A stretch of DNA of 5,018 nucleotides from JAXHTH01 sp034211115 (lineage in GTDB: Bacteria; Planctomycetota; Phycisphaerae; Phycisphaerales; SM1A02): positions 1 to 5,018 of the forward strand of contig JAXHTH010000166.1 of NCBI GenBank assembly GCA_034211115.1, in the 5' to 3' direction. Made by a program: the position numbers and the translations under genes. The notes beneath the pieces are model-generated. The model ran no database searches, was not told the origin of the DNA, and saw only the letters and a list, made by a program, of their open reading frames with translations. Positions 1 through 5,018 of this stretch are shown piece by piece; the first letter of the stretch is position 1, and each line of letters begins with the position of its first letter.

Positions 1-75
1 GCCGGGCCCGGCGACCCCGCCGCCATTGAGACTTGGCGCGGGAAAGGCGGATCTTTCGATGTTCGTGTCAATTGA
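1..75 (+). CDS. Possible 3' end of an upstream gene (partial, unidentified)
   Basis: Frame 1 is open from the window edge to a TGA at 73-75, giving 24 residues that end in ETWRGKGGSFDVRVN. The ending resembles a beta-strand C-terminus, and the first eight or so codons have the G/C-rich third positions typical of the other genes here. A GC-rich hairpin begins ten bases after the stop, as expected at a gene end. No family can be recognised from so short a piece. Frame 2 is also open from the edge to 124, but its product is mostly Pro, Arg and Ala and looks like chance. Short open frames are common in GC-rich DNA, so this is only a candidate. Confidence 0.3.
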   Translation, partial: AGPGDPAAIETWRGKGGSFDVRVN

Positions 76-84
76 GCGTGCCCG

Positions 85-103
85 CGGGCGGCCGGCCCGC
101 CCG
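85..103. terminator. GC-rich hairpin, possible end of upstream transcript
   Basis: Positions 85-91 (CGGGCGG) pair perfectly with 97-103 (CCGCCCG) around a five-base loop, giving a seven-pair all-GC stem. It starts ten bases after the candidate stop at 73-75. No T-run follows on either strand, so it is not a classical intrinsic terminator. It may instead slow polymerase or stabilise an RNA 3' end. Confidence 0.3.
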
Positions 104-156
104 GCCAGCTCGGCAAGATACTGAAATAAAGAGACTTAGCCGATCGCGCCCTCCGG

Positions 157-162
157 TATACT
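157..162 (+). promoter_or_regulatory. -10-like element upstream of the sigma factor gene
   Basis: TATACT matches five of six positions of the housekeeping -10 consensus TATAAT and stands out in otherwise GC-rich sequence. It ends 28 bases before the ATG at 191, which would give a short leader of roughly 20 bases. No good TTGACA-like -35 is found at 16-18 bases upstream; the sequence there is around ACTTAG. The call therefore rests on the -10 and its position alone. If real, the operon would be read by the housekeeping sigma factor rather than by its own product. Confidence 0.35.
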
Positions 163-177
163 GCTGTCGGCCGCCGC

Positions 178-183
178 GAGGAG
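178..183 (+). promoter_or_regulatory. Ribosome binding site of the sigma factor gene
   Basis: GAGGAG lies seven bases before the ATG at 191. The spacing is right for a Shine-Dalgarno site, and this supports 191 as the start codon. Confidence 0.6.
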
Positions 184-190
184 CCGGGTC

Positions 191-778
191 ATGCAGTGGG
201 TGACCACCTCCCTGATCCTCAAGCAACTGCTCGGCGATGAGCCGGACACGTGGGAGGTGTTCGTCGCGCGCTTCCGCCAGCCGGTCGTGGCCTTCGCCCG
301 CGATCAGGGACTGCCGACCGAGGAAGCCGAGGATGCGGCGCAGGAGACGCTGGCGGCGTTTCTCCGAGCCTATCGCGAGGGTCGATACGACCGCGACAAG
401 GGCCGCCTGCATTCATGGCTGTTCGGCATCGCCCATCGCGTGGTGCTCAATCGCCGGCAGAAGCTGGCCCGCGATCGGCAGCGCCAGCCGATCGCGGCGC
501 GGACGGCGTTCTGGGAAGCCGTCCCCGCCGACGATGATGCGCGCCGCTCCTGGGACGACTCGTGGCGCGAGGCGATGTTCGACCAGTGCCTGCAGCAGGT
601 GCGGACCGAGCTGGAGCCGAAGACCATGCTCGCCTTCGAGGCGTACGCCCTGAACGGCCGGCCGGCGAGCGACGTCGCCCGGGAGCTGGAGATGTCGCGC
701 AACGCCGTGTTCCTCGCCAAACATCGCGTCCTCACCCGCATCCGCGAGCTGCGCGATCAGCTTGAGACTGTCGTCTGA
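191..778 (+). CDS. ECF-type RNA polymerase sigma factor (sigma-70 family), kinase-linked
   Basis: This 195-residue protein has the two-domain build and length of an extracytoplasmic-function sigma factor, which redirects RNA polymerase to a specific promoter set. Residues about 22-92 form sigma region 2: VFVARFRQPVVAFAR, then EAEDAAQETLAAFLRAY (core-binding part) and RLHSWLFGIAHRVVLNRRQK (-10 recognition). A variable linker (about 93-125) is acidic in its second half (VPADDD). Residues about 126-191 form region 4, with a helix-turn-helix at about 157-187 (RPASDVARELEMSRNAVFLAKHRVLTRIREL) for -35 contact. There is no membrane segment. The GAGGAG site supports the ATG at 191. The stop lies 20 bases before a Ser/Thr kinase gene on the same strand, so the two are probably co-transcribed. 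Sigma factors adjacent to kinase genes are a known planctomycete arrangement. The family call is firm; target promoters cannot be told. Confidence 0.93.
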   Translation: MQWVTTSLILKQLLGDEPDTWEVFVARFRQPVVAFARDQGLPTEEAEDAAQETLAAFLRAYREGRYDRDKGRLHSWLFGIAHRVVLNRRQKLARDRQRQPIAARTAFWEAVPADDDARRSWDDSWREAMFDQCLQQVRTELEPKTMLAFEAYALNGRPASDVARELEMSRNAVFLAKHRVLTRIRELRDQLETVV

Positions 779-785
779 CGGGGAG

Positions 786-791
786 GGAGGT
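786..791 (+). promoter_or_regulatory. Ribosome binding site of the kinase gene
   Basis: GGAGGT, inside the purine run GGGAGGGAGGT (781-791), lies seven bases before the ATG at 799. It is a near-ideal Shine-Dalgarno in the 20-base gap after the sigma factor stop, so the kinase is probably translated by independent initiation. It fixes the start that places the zinc ligand Cys3 at the N-terminus; the ATG at 804 is out of frame. Confidence 0.75.
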
Positions 792-798
792 CACCCCC

Positions 799-3534
799 AT
801 GCCATGCCCGAGCATCGAGGAGATCGAATTGTACGTCGCTGACGACGTGGATGATGATCAGCGCACCGCGCTGGAGGCGCATATCTCTTCGTGTGCCTCC
901 TGCCGGACGCTGCTGGCGGAGGTGGAGGCCAACAATCGGGCGTTGTGGGAGATGCAGTCGGCGCGCCGGCGTGCCGTGGTCGCCTCCGCCGCGCCCGAAC
1001 TGGCCAGGTACGAGATCACGCGCTGCATCCACGAAGGCGGGCAGGGAATCGTCTACGAGGCTCGCCAGGTATCGACGGACCGACCCGTCGCCATCAAGCT
1101 GCTGCTGCACGGTCAATACGCCTCCCGGCAGCAGCGCCGGCGGTTCGAGCGCGAGATCGATCTCGTCGCCCATCTCGATCACCCACACATCGTGCCCGTC
1201 TTCGACAGCGGGCTGACCGAGGACGATCGCCTGTTCCTCGTGATGCGCTATGTCGACGGGATGCCGCTGAACCGCTACATCGCCGAGCAGGCGCCGCCGA
1301 TCCCGCGGATCCTCGAGCTTTTCGCGAAGATCGCCCGCGCGGTCGGTTACGCCCACCAGCGCGGGGTGATCCATCGCGATCTGAAGCCGAACAACATTCT
1401 CATCGACGCCGATGGCGAGCCTCACCTGCTCGATTTCGGCCTCGCCAAGACCCGGGAGGATCTGGAGGACGCCGAGCGCTCGATGCAGACGCAGGCGGGC
1501 GAGTTCATCGGCACCCTCGCCTACGCGGCGCCGGAGCAGGTGAGCGGCGATCCCCACGCGGTCGATCTGCGGAGCGATGTCTACGCGCTGGGCGTGATCC
1601 TCTTCGAAGCGCTGACGGGCCGGCACCCGTACCCCGTCGACGGGCGCCTCGCCGCGATCGTGAGGAACATCCTCGATCGCGCGCCGGCCCGGCCGTCATC
1701 GATCCGGCGCGACATCGACGGCGAGCTGGACGCGATCGTGGGCAAGATGTTGAGCAAGGAGAAGGAGCGGCGCTACCAGAATGTCACCGGTCTGCTCCGT
1801 GATCTGGCGAATTACGAGACGGGCCGGCCGCTGGAGGCGCGGGGCGACAGCACGCTGTACGTGCTGGGCAAGACACTCCGCCGCCATCGCGTGCCGGTCG
1901 CCGCCGCGTGCATCGTGTTTCTCGCGCTCATCGCGGCCACCGTGATTTCGACCGTGTTCTGGCGCCAATCGGTCCTCGAGGAGCGGCGCGCCTCGATTGC
2001 CCTCAGCCAGGCGGAGCTCGAGGCGGACAAGGCCTCGACCATCAACACCTTCCTCCTCGACATGCTCGCCTCCGCCGACCCCGGCCGGCAGGGGCGCGAT
2101 GTGACGGTGCGCGAGGTGCTCGATGATGCTGAGGCGCTCCTCGGTGATTCGTTCGGCAATCAGCCGCGCATCGAGGTGGCGGTGCGCCACACGATCGGCA
2201 ACACCTACCTCACGCTGGGACTTGCCGACACCGCCGAGGCGCAGGTGAAGCGCGCCGTGGACATCAGCACGGACGTCGCCGGCGAAGACGATCCCGCCAC
2301 CCTCGGCGCGCTGGGCGTGCTCGGCCTCATCTACATCGAGCAGGGACGTTTCGCCGAGGCCGAGACGATTCTCCTGCGCACGCTCGAACTGCAGCGCAAG
2401 GTGATCGGCGAGGAAGATCCGCGCACCCTCGCGACGCTGAACAACGTCGGGCTGCTCTACGATCGGCAGGGGCGGAGCGAGGAAGCGGAGCCGATCTGGC
2501 GCCAAACGCTCGAACTGCGCCGACGCATCCTCGGCGAGGAGCATCCAGAGACGCTGCTCTCCATCAGTAATCTTGGCTGGCTGTACAGCGGACAGGGGCG
2601 GCTCGAGGAGGCGGAGGCGCTGCTCGACAGCGCCTACGAACTCCGTCTGCGCACGCTCGGCCCCGAACATCCCGACACGCTCAAGGCGGGCACGACACTC
2701 GGGCATCTCTACAACAGGCTTGGCCGGTTCGAAGAGGCCGAGGCACGGCTCGAGGAAGTCTATCCGGTGCAGCGTCGCGTGCTGGGCGAGGAGCATCCCG
2801 ACACGCTCTACACGCTCGGCTTCCTCGCCTGGGCGCACAACAAGCAGAAGGAGTACGAGGAGGCGGAGTCGCTGTATGTCGAAGGTATCGAGCTCTATCG
2901 GCGCGTCTTCGGCGATGATCACCCGTCCACGCTCTACATGATGAACGATCTGGCCGTTCTGTACAGCGCCTGGGAGCGGTTCGACAAAGCCGAACCGCTC
3001 CTGGTCGAAACGCTCGAGATGCGCCGCCGCGTGCTGGGCGAGGAGAATCCCGCGACGCTGGGATCGATGAACAACCTCGCCGTGCTCTATCAGCAGCAGG
3101 GTCGCCTGGACGAGGCGGAGAAGTTGTATCAGGACGTGCTGGCGATCCGTCGACACGTTCTCGGCGCGGAGCATCCGAGCACCTTGAATTCACTGTACAA
3201 CATCGCGTCGCTGCGCGAGGCGCAGGGGCGTCTGGACGAGGCGGAGGAGATCTGTCGCCAGGTGCTCGAAGCTCGGATGCGCGTGCTCGGACTGGTCAAT
3301 CCCGCCACGCGGAACGCGCATGAGTTCCTCGTTTCCCTCTATTGGGACCAGGAACGCTTCGATGAGGCCGAGAGTCTCCTGCGCTCAGGATACGAGGCCT
3401 GCTGCGCCGAGATCGGGGCCGAGAACGAGGCGACGCGCCGCCTCGCCCGGCGCCTCGGCGATTTGTACGAGGAGACCGGCCGGCCCGATGAGGCGGCCCG
3501 GTACCGCGCGCTGGCGAGCGATGGGGCGAATTGA
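799..3534 (+). CDS. Membrane Ser/Thr protein kinase with N-terminal zinc finger and C-terminal kinesin-light-chain-type TPR array
   Basis: The 911-residue product has four parts. Residues 3-35 hold Cys3, His28, Cys32 and Cys35 in the C-x24-H-x3-C-x2-C spacing of zinc-binding anti-sigma (zf-HC2) domains. Residues about 70-340 are a Hanks-type kinase: glycine loop IHEGGQGIVY (77-86), VAIK with Lys100, alphaC Glu119, HRDLKPNN (192-199; Asp194 catalytic base, Lys196, Asn199), DFG (212-214) and APE (244-246). All catalytic residues are present, so it should be active; His78 replaces the first loop glycine. One transmembrane helix spans about 365-387, preceded by the basic stretch RRHR. After a helical linker containing FLLDMLASADPGRQGRDVTVREVLDDAE come 42-residue TPR units from about 459 to the end. 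The basic flank suggests kinase inside and TPRs outside. Ser228, Thr231 and Thr239 in the activation loop are candidate phosphosites. Gene order suggests it regulates the upstream sigma factor; substrate and signal are unknown. Confidence 0.95.
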   Translation: MPCPSIEEIELYVADDVDDDQRTALEAHISSCASCRTLLAEVEANNRALWEMQSARRRAVVASAAPELARYEITRCIHEGGQGIVYEARQVSTDRPVAIKLLLHGQYASRQQRRRFEREIDLVAHLDHPHIVPVFDSGLTEDDRLFLVMRYVDGMPLNRYIAEQAPPIPRILELFAKIARAVGYAHQRGVIHRDLKPNNILIDADGEPHLLDFGLAKTREDLEDAERSMQTQAGEFIGTLAYAAPEQVSGDPHAVDLRSDVYALGVILFEALTGRHPYPVDGRLAAIVRNILDRAPARPSSIRRDIDGELDAIVGKMLSKEKERRYQNVTGLLRDLANYETGRPLEARGDSTLYVLGKTLRRHRVPVAAACIVFLALIAATVISTVFWRQSVLEERRASIALSQAELEADKASTINTFLLDMLASADPGRQGRDVTVREVLDDAEALLGDSFGNQPRIEVAVRHTIGNTYLTLGLADTAEAQVKRAVDISTDVAGEDDPATLGALGVLGLIYIEQGRFAEAETILLRTLELQRKVIGEEDPRTLATLNNVGLLYDRQGRSEEAEPIWRQTLELRRRILGEEHPETLLSISNLGWLYSGQGRLEEAEALLDSAYELRLRTLGPEHPDTLKAGTTLGHLYNRLGRFEEAEARLEEVYPVQRRVLGEEHPDTLYTLGFLAWAHNKQKEYEEAESLYVEGIELYRRVFGDDHPSTLYMMNDLAVLYSAWERFDKAEPLLVETLEMRRRVLGEENPATLGSMNNLAVLYQQQGRLDEAEKLYQDVLAIRRHVLGAEHPSTLNSLYNIASLREAQGRLDEAEEICRQVLEARMRVLGLVNPATRNAHEFLVSLYWDQERFDEAESLLRSGYEACCAEIGAENEATRRLARRLGDLYEETGRPDEAARYRALASDGAN
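2173..3531 (+). repeat. Tandem 126-bp units encoding 42-residue TPRs
   Basis: Nine complete in-phase units of 42 codons start at 2299, 2425, 2551, 2677, 2803, 2929, 3055, 3181 and 3307. They are preceded by a diverged unit (2173-2298) and followed by a 33-codon partial unit (3433-3531). The protein pattern is TLxxxxNLxxLYxxQGRxxEAExLxxxxLExRRRVLGEEHPx. The 42-residue period with the GEEHP(D/S)TL hinge is that of kinesin-light-chain-type TPRs rather than ordinary 34-residue TPRs. At DNA level the units have mostly diverged, but the hinge remains close: CGCGTGCTGGGCGAGGAG occurs exactly at 2776-2793 and 3028-3045, two units apart. TPR arrays bind proteins or peptides in their concave groove. 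Confidence 0.92.
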
Positions 3535-3550
3535 GGAGCAACCGCGGCGA

Positions 3551-3599
3551 CCCGACCCGGAGCGCCGGTGCGCGGGAGCAAGACCCGGGGCGGGTCGGG
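3551..3599. terminator. Inverted repeat after the kinase gene, possible terminator
   Basis: CCCGACCCG (3551-3559) is the exact reverse complement of CGGGTCGGG (3591-3599), with 31 bases between. It begins 17 bases after the kinase stop. The intervening bases are GC-rich and can fold further. No T-run follows on the plus strand, so an intrinsic terminator is possible but not proven. Confidence 0.35.
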
Positions 3600-3600
3600 G

Positions 3601-3635
3601 TGATTGGTGATTGGTTTATGGTTCCTGGCTTCCGG
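3601..3635. repeat. Degenerate heptanucleotide tandem repeat (NNNNNGG)5
   Basis: Five consecutive heptamers each end in GG: TGATTGG, TGATTGG, TTTATGG, TTCCTGG and CTTCCGG. The first two are identical. The seven-base phase can be extended leftwards over GTCGGGG (3594-3600) and GGGGCGG (3587-3593), though GC content makes those matches cheap. The tract is markedly more AT-rich than its surroundings. It resembles the short tandemly repeated heptamers reported between genes in some bacteria; its function is unknown. Confidence 0.5.
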
Positions 3636-3651
3636 ATTCACGGGCGCCGAA

Positions 3652-3670
3652 GACGCGGGTGAACCGCGTC
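3652..3670. terminator. Seven-pair hairpin between the convergent genes
   Basis: GACGCGG (3652-3658) pairs perfectly with CCGCGTC (3664-3670) around the loop GTGAA. The stem is compact and GC-rich, and lies between the ends of the two convergent genes, so it could serve either transcript. Reading on the minus strand it is followed only by TTC; on the plus strand no T-run follows. It is a plausible weak bidirectional terminator. Confidence 0.35.
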
Positions 3671-3716
3671 GCGAAACAGGCTCAGGTCTGATTACTGCGC
3701 ACGTTCCGCCCCTTGC

Positions 3717-3736
3717 TGCCATGATGCCATGATGCC
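3717..3736. repeat. Octamer tandem repeat, two and a half copies
   Basis: TGCCATGA is repeated exactly at 3717-3724 and 3725-3732 and followed by TGCC (3733-3736). It lies in the convergent intergenic region about 30 bases beyond the minus-strand gene's stop. The in-frame ATGs within it lead only into a low-complexity Arg-rich frame antisense to the surface-protein gene, so it is not taken as a start region. Confidence 0.55.
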
Positions 3737-3768
3737 TCTCTTTCCGCTTTTCTCATTTCGGCTTTCTC
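3735..3768. other. Pyrimidine-rich tract (plus strand) downstream of the surface-protein gene
   Basis: This stretch is almost all C and T on the plus strand (purine-rich on the minus strand), with only four purines: one G, one A and a GG. It abuts the minus-strand stop codon at 3769-3771. It contains short T-runs (TTTCCGCTTTT) that could help stop plus-strand transcripts leaving the kinase gene, but no stem directly precedes it. Confidence 0.35.
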
Positions 3769-5018
3769 TCACGGGCATTCGCCCCACGCGGCGAGCAGGG
3801 CGAGCAGGTCGGCGGTGTCCGTGTCGCCGTCGCCGTCGATATCGCCGTACGGCGTGCCCCACGCGGAGAGCAGGAATAGCAGGTCAGCGGTATCGACGTC
3901 GCCGTCGTCGTCGAAGTCGGCCGGGCACGGCACCCCCATCTCGACGCCCAGGATCTCCACGTCGTCGATGTTCCATCCGCAGGCGCCGCCGAGATAGGTC
4001 GGGCCCATGGTCCACTGCAGGTAGACGGTCGACTGGCCGTCCGCGAAGGGGGAGAGGTCGTGCTCCACGAGCTGCCAGGAGTCGTCGTAGATCTCGCCGT
4101 CGCTGGACCAGAGGTGCAGGTAGAAATCGCCGTCGGTGCTCAGGCGGATGTAGGCGCTGTCCGGCTCATTCCGGACGCCGAGCCAGCGCCGGAACCTCAG
4201 CGTGACGTGGCTCAGGTTCGAGCAGTCGATGGGGCCGGTCGTGAGATTCGTATACCACAGGCCGCCTGGGTAGTCTCCGTTCAGGTTGTAGCCGTACACA
4301 TTCGGGCCGGTGTATCCGCCGGTGGGATCGGGTGAACCGTGCGCGCCGCCCTGGCCGGTCGGCTGGCCGAAGGCCCACTCCCCGTCGGTCGCCCAGCCCG
4401 GATCGGTGTCGAGCGGGAACGAGTGAATGACGCGGGGAACACCCACCTGCAGCATGACCTCTCGCGTGCGATCTCCGTGATGGTTGGTGAGATTCGTGAA
4501 AGAGACCGTATCCTCGTAGTCGCCGTTGGGGAGCGCGTTGGCGTTCTCGTTGATGCCGACCACGATATCAACGCTCCCCCCCGGCGGGATGGCGCCGGCG
4601 CCGTTGTCGATCGTGATCCAGTCGGCATTCCCGGTGGCGCTGTACTCGATGGAGAAGTCCTCGTTGTTGGTCAGCGTATAGGTCTTGCTCGGCGGATCGA
4701 ACGGACCGCCGTACGGCCCCATCGCGAGGAGATCATCGCGCGGCTCGACGCCCATTCCGATCTTCGCCGGAAGCTGATTGAAGAGCAGGTCCGTTGCCGT
4801 CGCGAGATCGGTGTTGCCATCATTGTCGAGATCGGCGGCGGCGATGTTCTCGTCATACTGGCCGAAACCGATGATCGTCTGGTCAAGCGTGAGTCCGCCG
4901 TCGCCGTCGTTGAGGAGCAGGCCGGTTGCCTCATGGTGCTCCGCGTTGCCGTAGACGATGCTCGTGACGGCCACCTCCGGCGCGTCGTCGCCGGTGACGT
5001 CGACGACCTTGAACACCA
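3769..5018 (-). CDS. Modular secreted/surface protein with VCBS-like, BACON-like, jelly-roll and dockerin-like domains (5' end missing)
   Basis: Only the last 415 or so residues lie in the window. The frame runs through the right edge, and the GTG at 5014-5016 is probably an internal valine. Counting from it, residues 1-80 hold FG-GAP/VCBS-type Asp loops (DVTGDDAPEV; ADLDNDGNTDL). Residues about 96-191 resemble a BACON/Ig-like beta-sandwich (GPYGGPFDPPSKTYTLTN, ADWITI, PPGGSVDIVV, DTVSFTNLT). Residues about 196-357 look like a jelly-roll lectin/MAM-like domain ending GWNIDDVEILG. Residues 364-415 are a double dockerin-like module. Such proteins are exported and extracellular or cell-surface; the signal peptide would lie beyond the window. 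No catalytic motif is seen, so binding or adhesion is the modest inference. It is convergent with the kinase gene, 234 bases away. Domain names other than the Asp loops are judged by eye. Confidence 0.88.
   Translation of the reverse strand, partial: VFKVVDVTGDDAPEVAVTSIVYGNAEHHEATGLLLNDGDGGLTLDQTIIGFGQYDENIAAADLDNDGNTDLATATDLLFNQLPAKIGMGVEPRDDLLAMGPYGGPFDPPSKTYTLTNNEDFSIEYSATGNADWITIDNGAGAIPPGGSVDIVVGINENANALPNGDYEDTVSFTNLTNHHGDRTREVMLQVGVPRVIHSFPLDTDPGWATDGEWAFGQPTGQGGAHGSPDPTGGYTGPNVYGYNLNGDYPGGLWYTNLTTGPIDCSNLSHVTLRFRRWLGVRNEPDSAYIRLSTDGDFYLHLWSSDGEIYDDSWQLVEHDLSPFADGQSTVYLQWTMGPTYLGGACGWNIDDVEILGVEMGVPCPADFDDDGDVDTADLLFLLSAWGTPYGDIDGDGDTDTADLLALLAAWGECP
3781..3918 (-). repeat. Two dockerin-like calcium-loop repeats at the C-terminus
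   Basis: Two 21-residue units, DFDDDGDVDTADLLFLLSAWG (3856-3918) and DIDGDGDTDTADLLALLAAWG (3781-3843), are separated by four residues. Both have Asp at loop positions 1, 3, 5, 9 and 12 with Gly at 6, the calcium-binding pattern of dockerin type I. Each is followed by the same LLxLLxAWG helix. Cys residues bracket the pair (CPAD before, GECP at the end), matching the Cys-bounded dockerin-like tails of Phycisphaerae-type proteins as I recall them. The DNA of the two units is also clearly similar, suggesting duplication. Confidence 0.85.

Noticed and set aside
41..69. Possible ECF-type promoter (GGAAA ... CGTGTC) for autoregulation of the sigma gene
   Set aside because: Spacing of 18 bases is slightly long, the -35 is imperfect, and it lies inside the candidate upstream coding tail and before the hairpin. 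Short GC-rich matches are expected by chance.
59..124. Small 21-codon open frame MFVSIERARGRPARPASSARY
   Set aside because: There is no good ribosome binding site, the composition is low-complexity Arg/Ala/Pro, and it runs through the hairpin.
757..1626. Minus-strand open frame (289 codons) overlapping the kinase domain
   Set aside because: It is antisense to a fully conserved kinase domain, has no recognisable domain, and its openness follows from GC-rich codon use on the plus strand.
1696..3174. Long open frame (492 codons) on the minus strand
   Set aside because: It lies wholly antisense to the TPR array. Its repetitive content (LLAQHA, LRLLEPP) is a mirror of the TPR codons, and GC-rich repeats with few antisense stops explain its length.
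3587..3736. CRISPR array or integration site in the convergent spacer
   Set aside because: The repeats are 7 and 8 bases, directly adjacent without unique spacers, and no cas, integrase or tRNA gene is near.
3535..3768. tRNA or other structured RNA gene in the spacer
   Set aside because: I found no cloverleaf, T-loop or other recognisable RNA motif; the two stems are simple hairpins.
3729..4205. Plus-strand Arg-rich open frame starting near the octamer repeat
   Set aside because: The product is almost entirely Arg, Gly, Ser and Pro, and is antisense to the dockerin-like and jelly-roll coding region. It has the composition of a shadow frame.

Overview
The window is GC-rich bacterial DNA, most likely from a member of the Planctomycetota, possibly Phycisphaerae-like. 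Three things suggest this. An ECF-type sigma factor gene lies directly upstream of a Ser/Thr kinase with an N-terminal zinc finger and C-terminal tetratricopeptide repeats. The kinase glycine loop reads IHEGGQGIVY, a style I associate with planctomycete kinases. The right-hand gene encodes a modular surface protein ending in a double Asp-rich dockerin-like repeat of the form CPADFDxDGDVDTADLLxLLxAWG, typical of that phylum. The assignment is by pattern recognition only; no search was possible.

Layout. Positions 1-75 may hold the last 24 codons of an upstream plus-strand gene, followed by a GC-rich hairpin (85-103). A -10-like element (157-162) and a Shine-Dalgarno site (178-183) precede the sigma factor gene (191-778, +). 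After a 20-base gap with its own strong Shine-Dalgarno comes the 911-residue kinase gene (799-3534, +). A 234-base convergent intergenic region (3535-3768) has no convincing gene. It contains two inverted repeats, a degenerate heptanucleotide tandem array, a short octamer duplication and a pyrimidine-rich tract. From 3769 to the right edge, on the minus strand, runs the 3' part of the secreted or surface protein gene, whose start lies outside the window.

How the parts fit. The sigma factor and kinase look like a two-gene operon and a signalling module. The kinase polypeptide carries, in order, a zinc-binding anti-sigma-like motif (Cys3, His28, Cys32, Cys35), a complete Hanks-type kinase domain, one transmembrane helix (about 365-387) and ten to eleven 42-residue kinesin-light-chain-type TPR units. 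The simplest reading is that the TPR domain lies outside the membrane and senses or binds proteins, while the kinase and zinc finger inside the cell control the partner sigma factor. That coupling is inferred from gene order and domain content. The convergent surface-protein gene has no visible functional link to the module.
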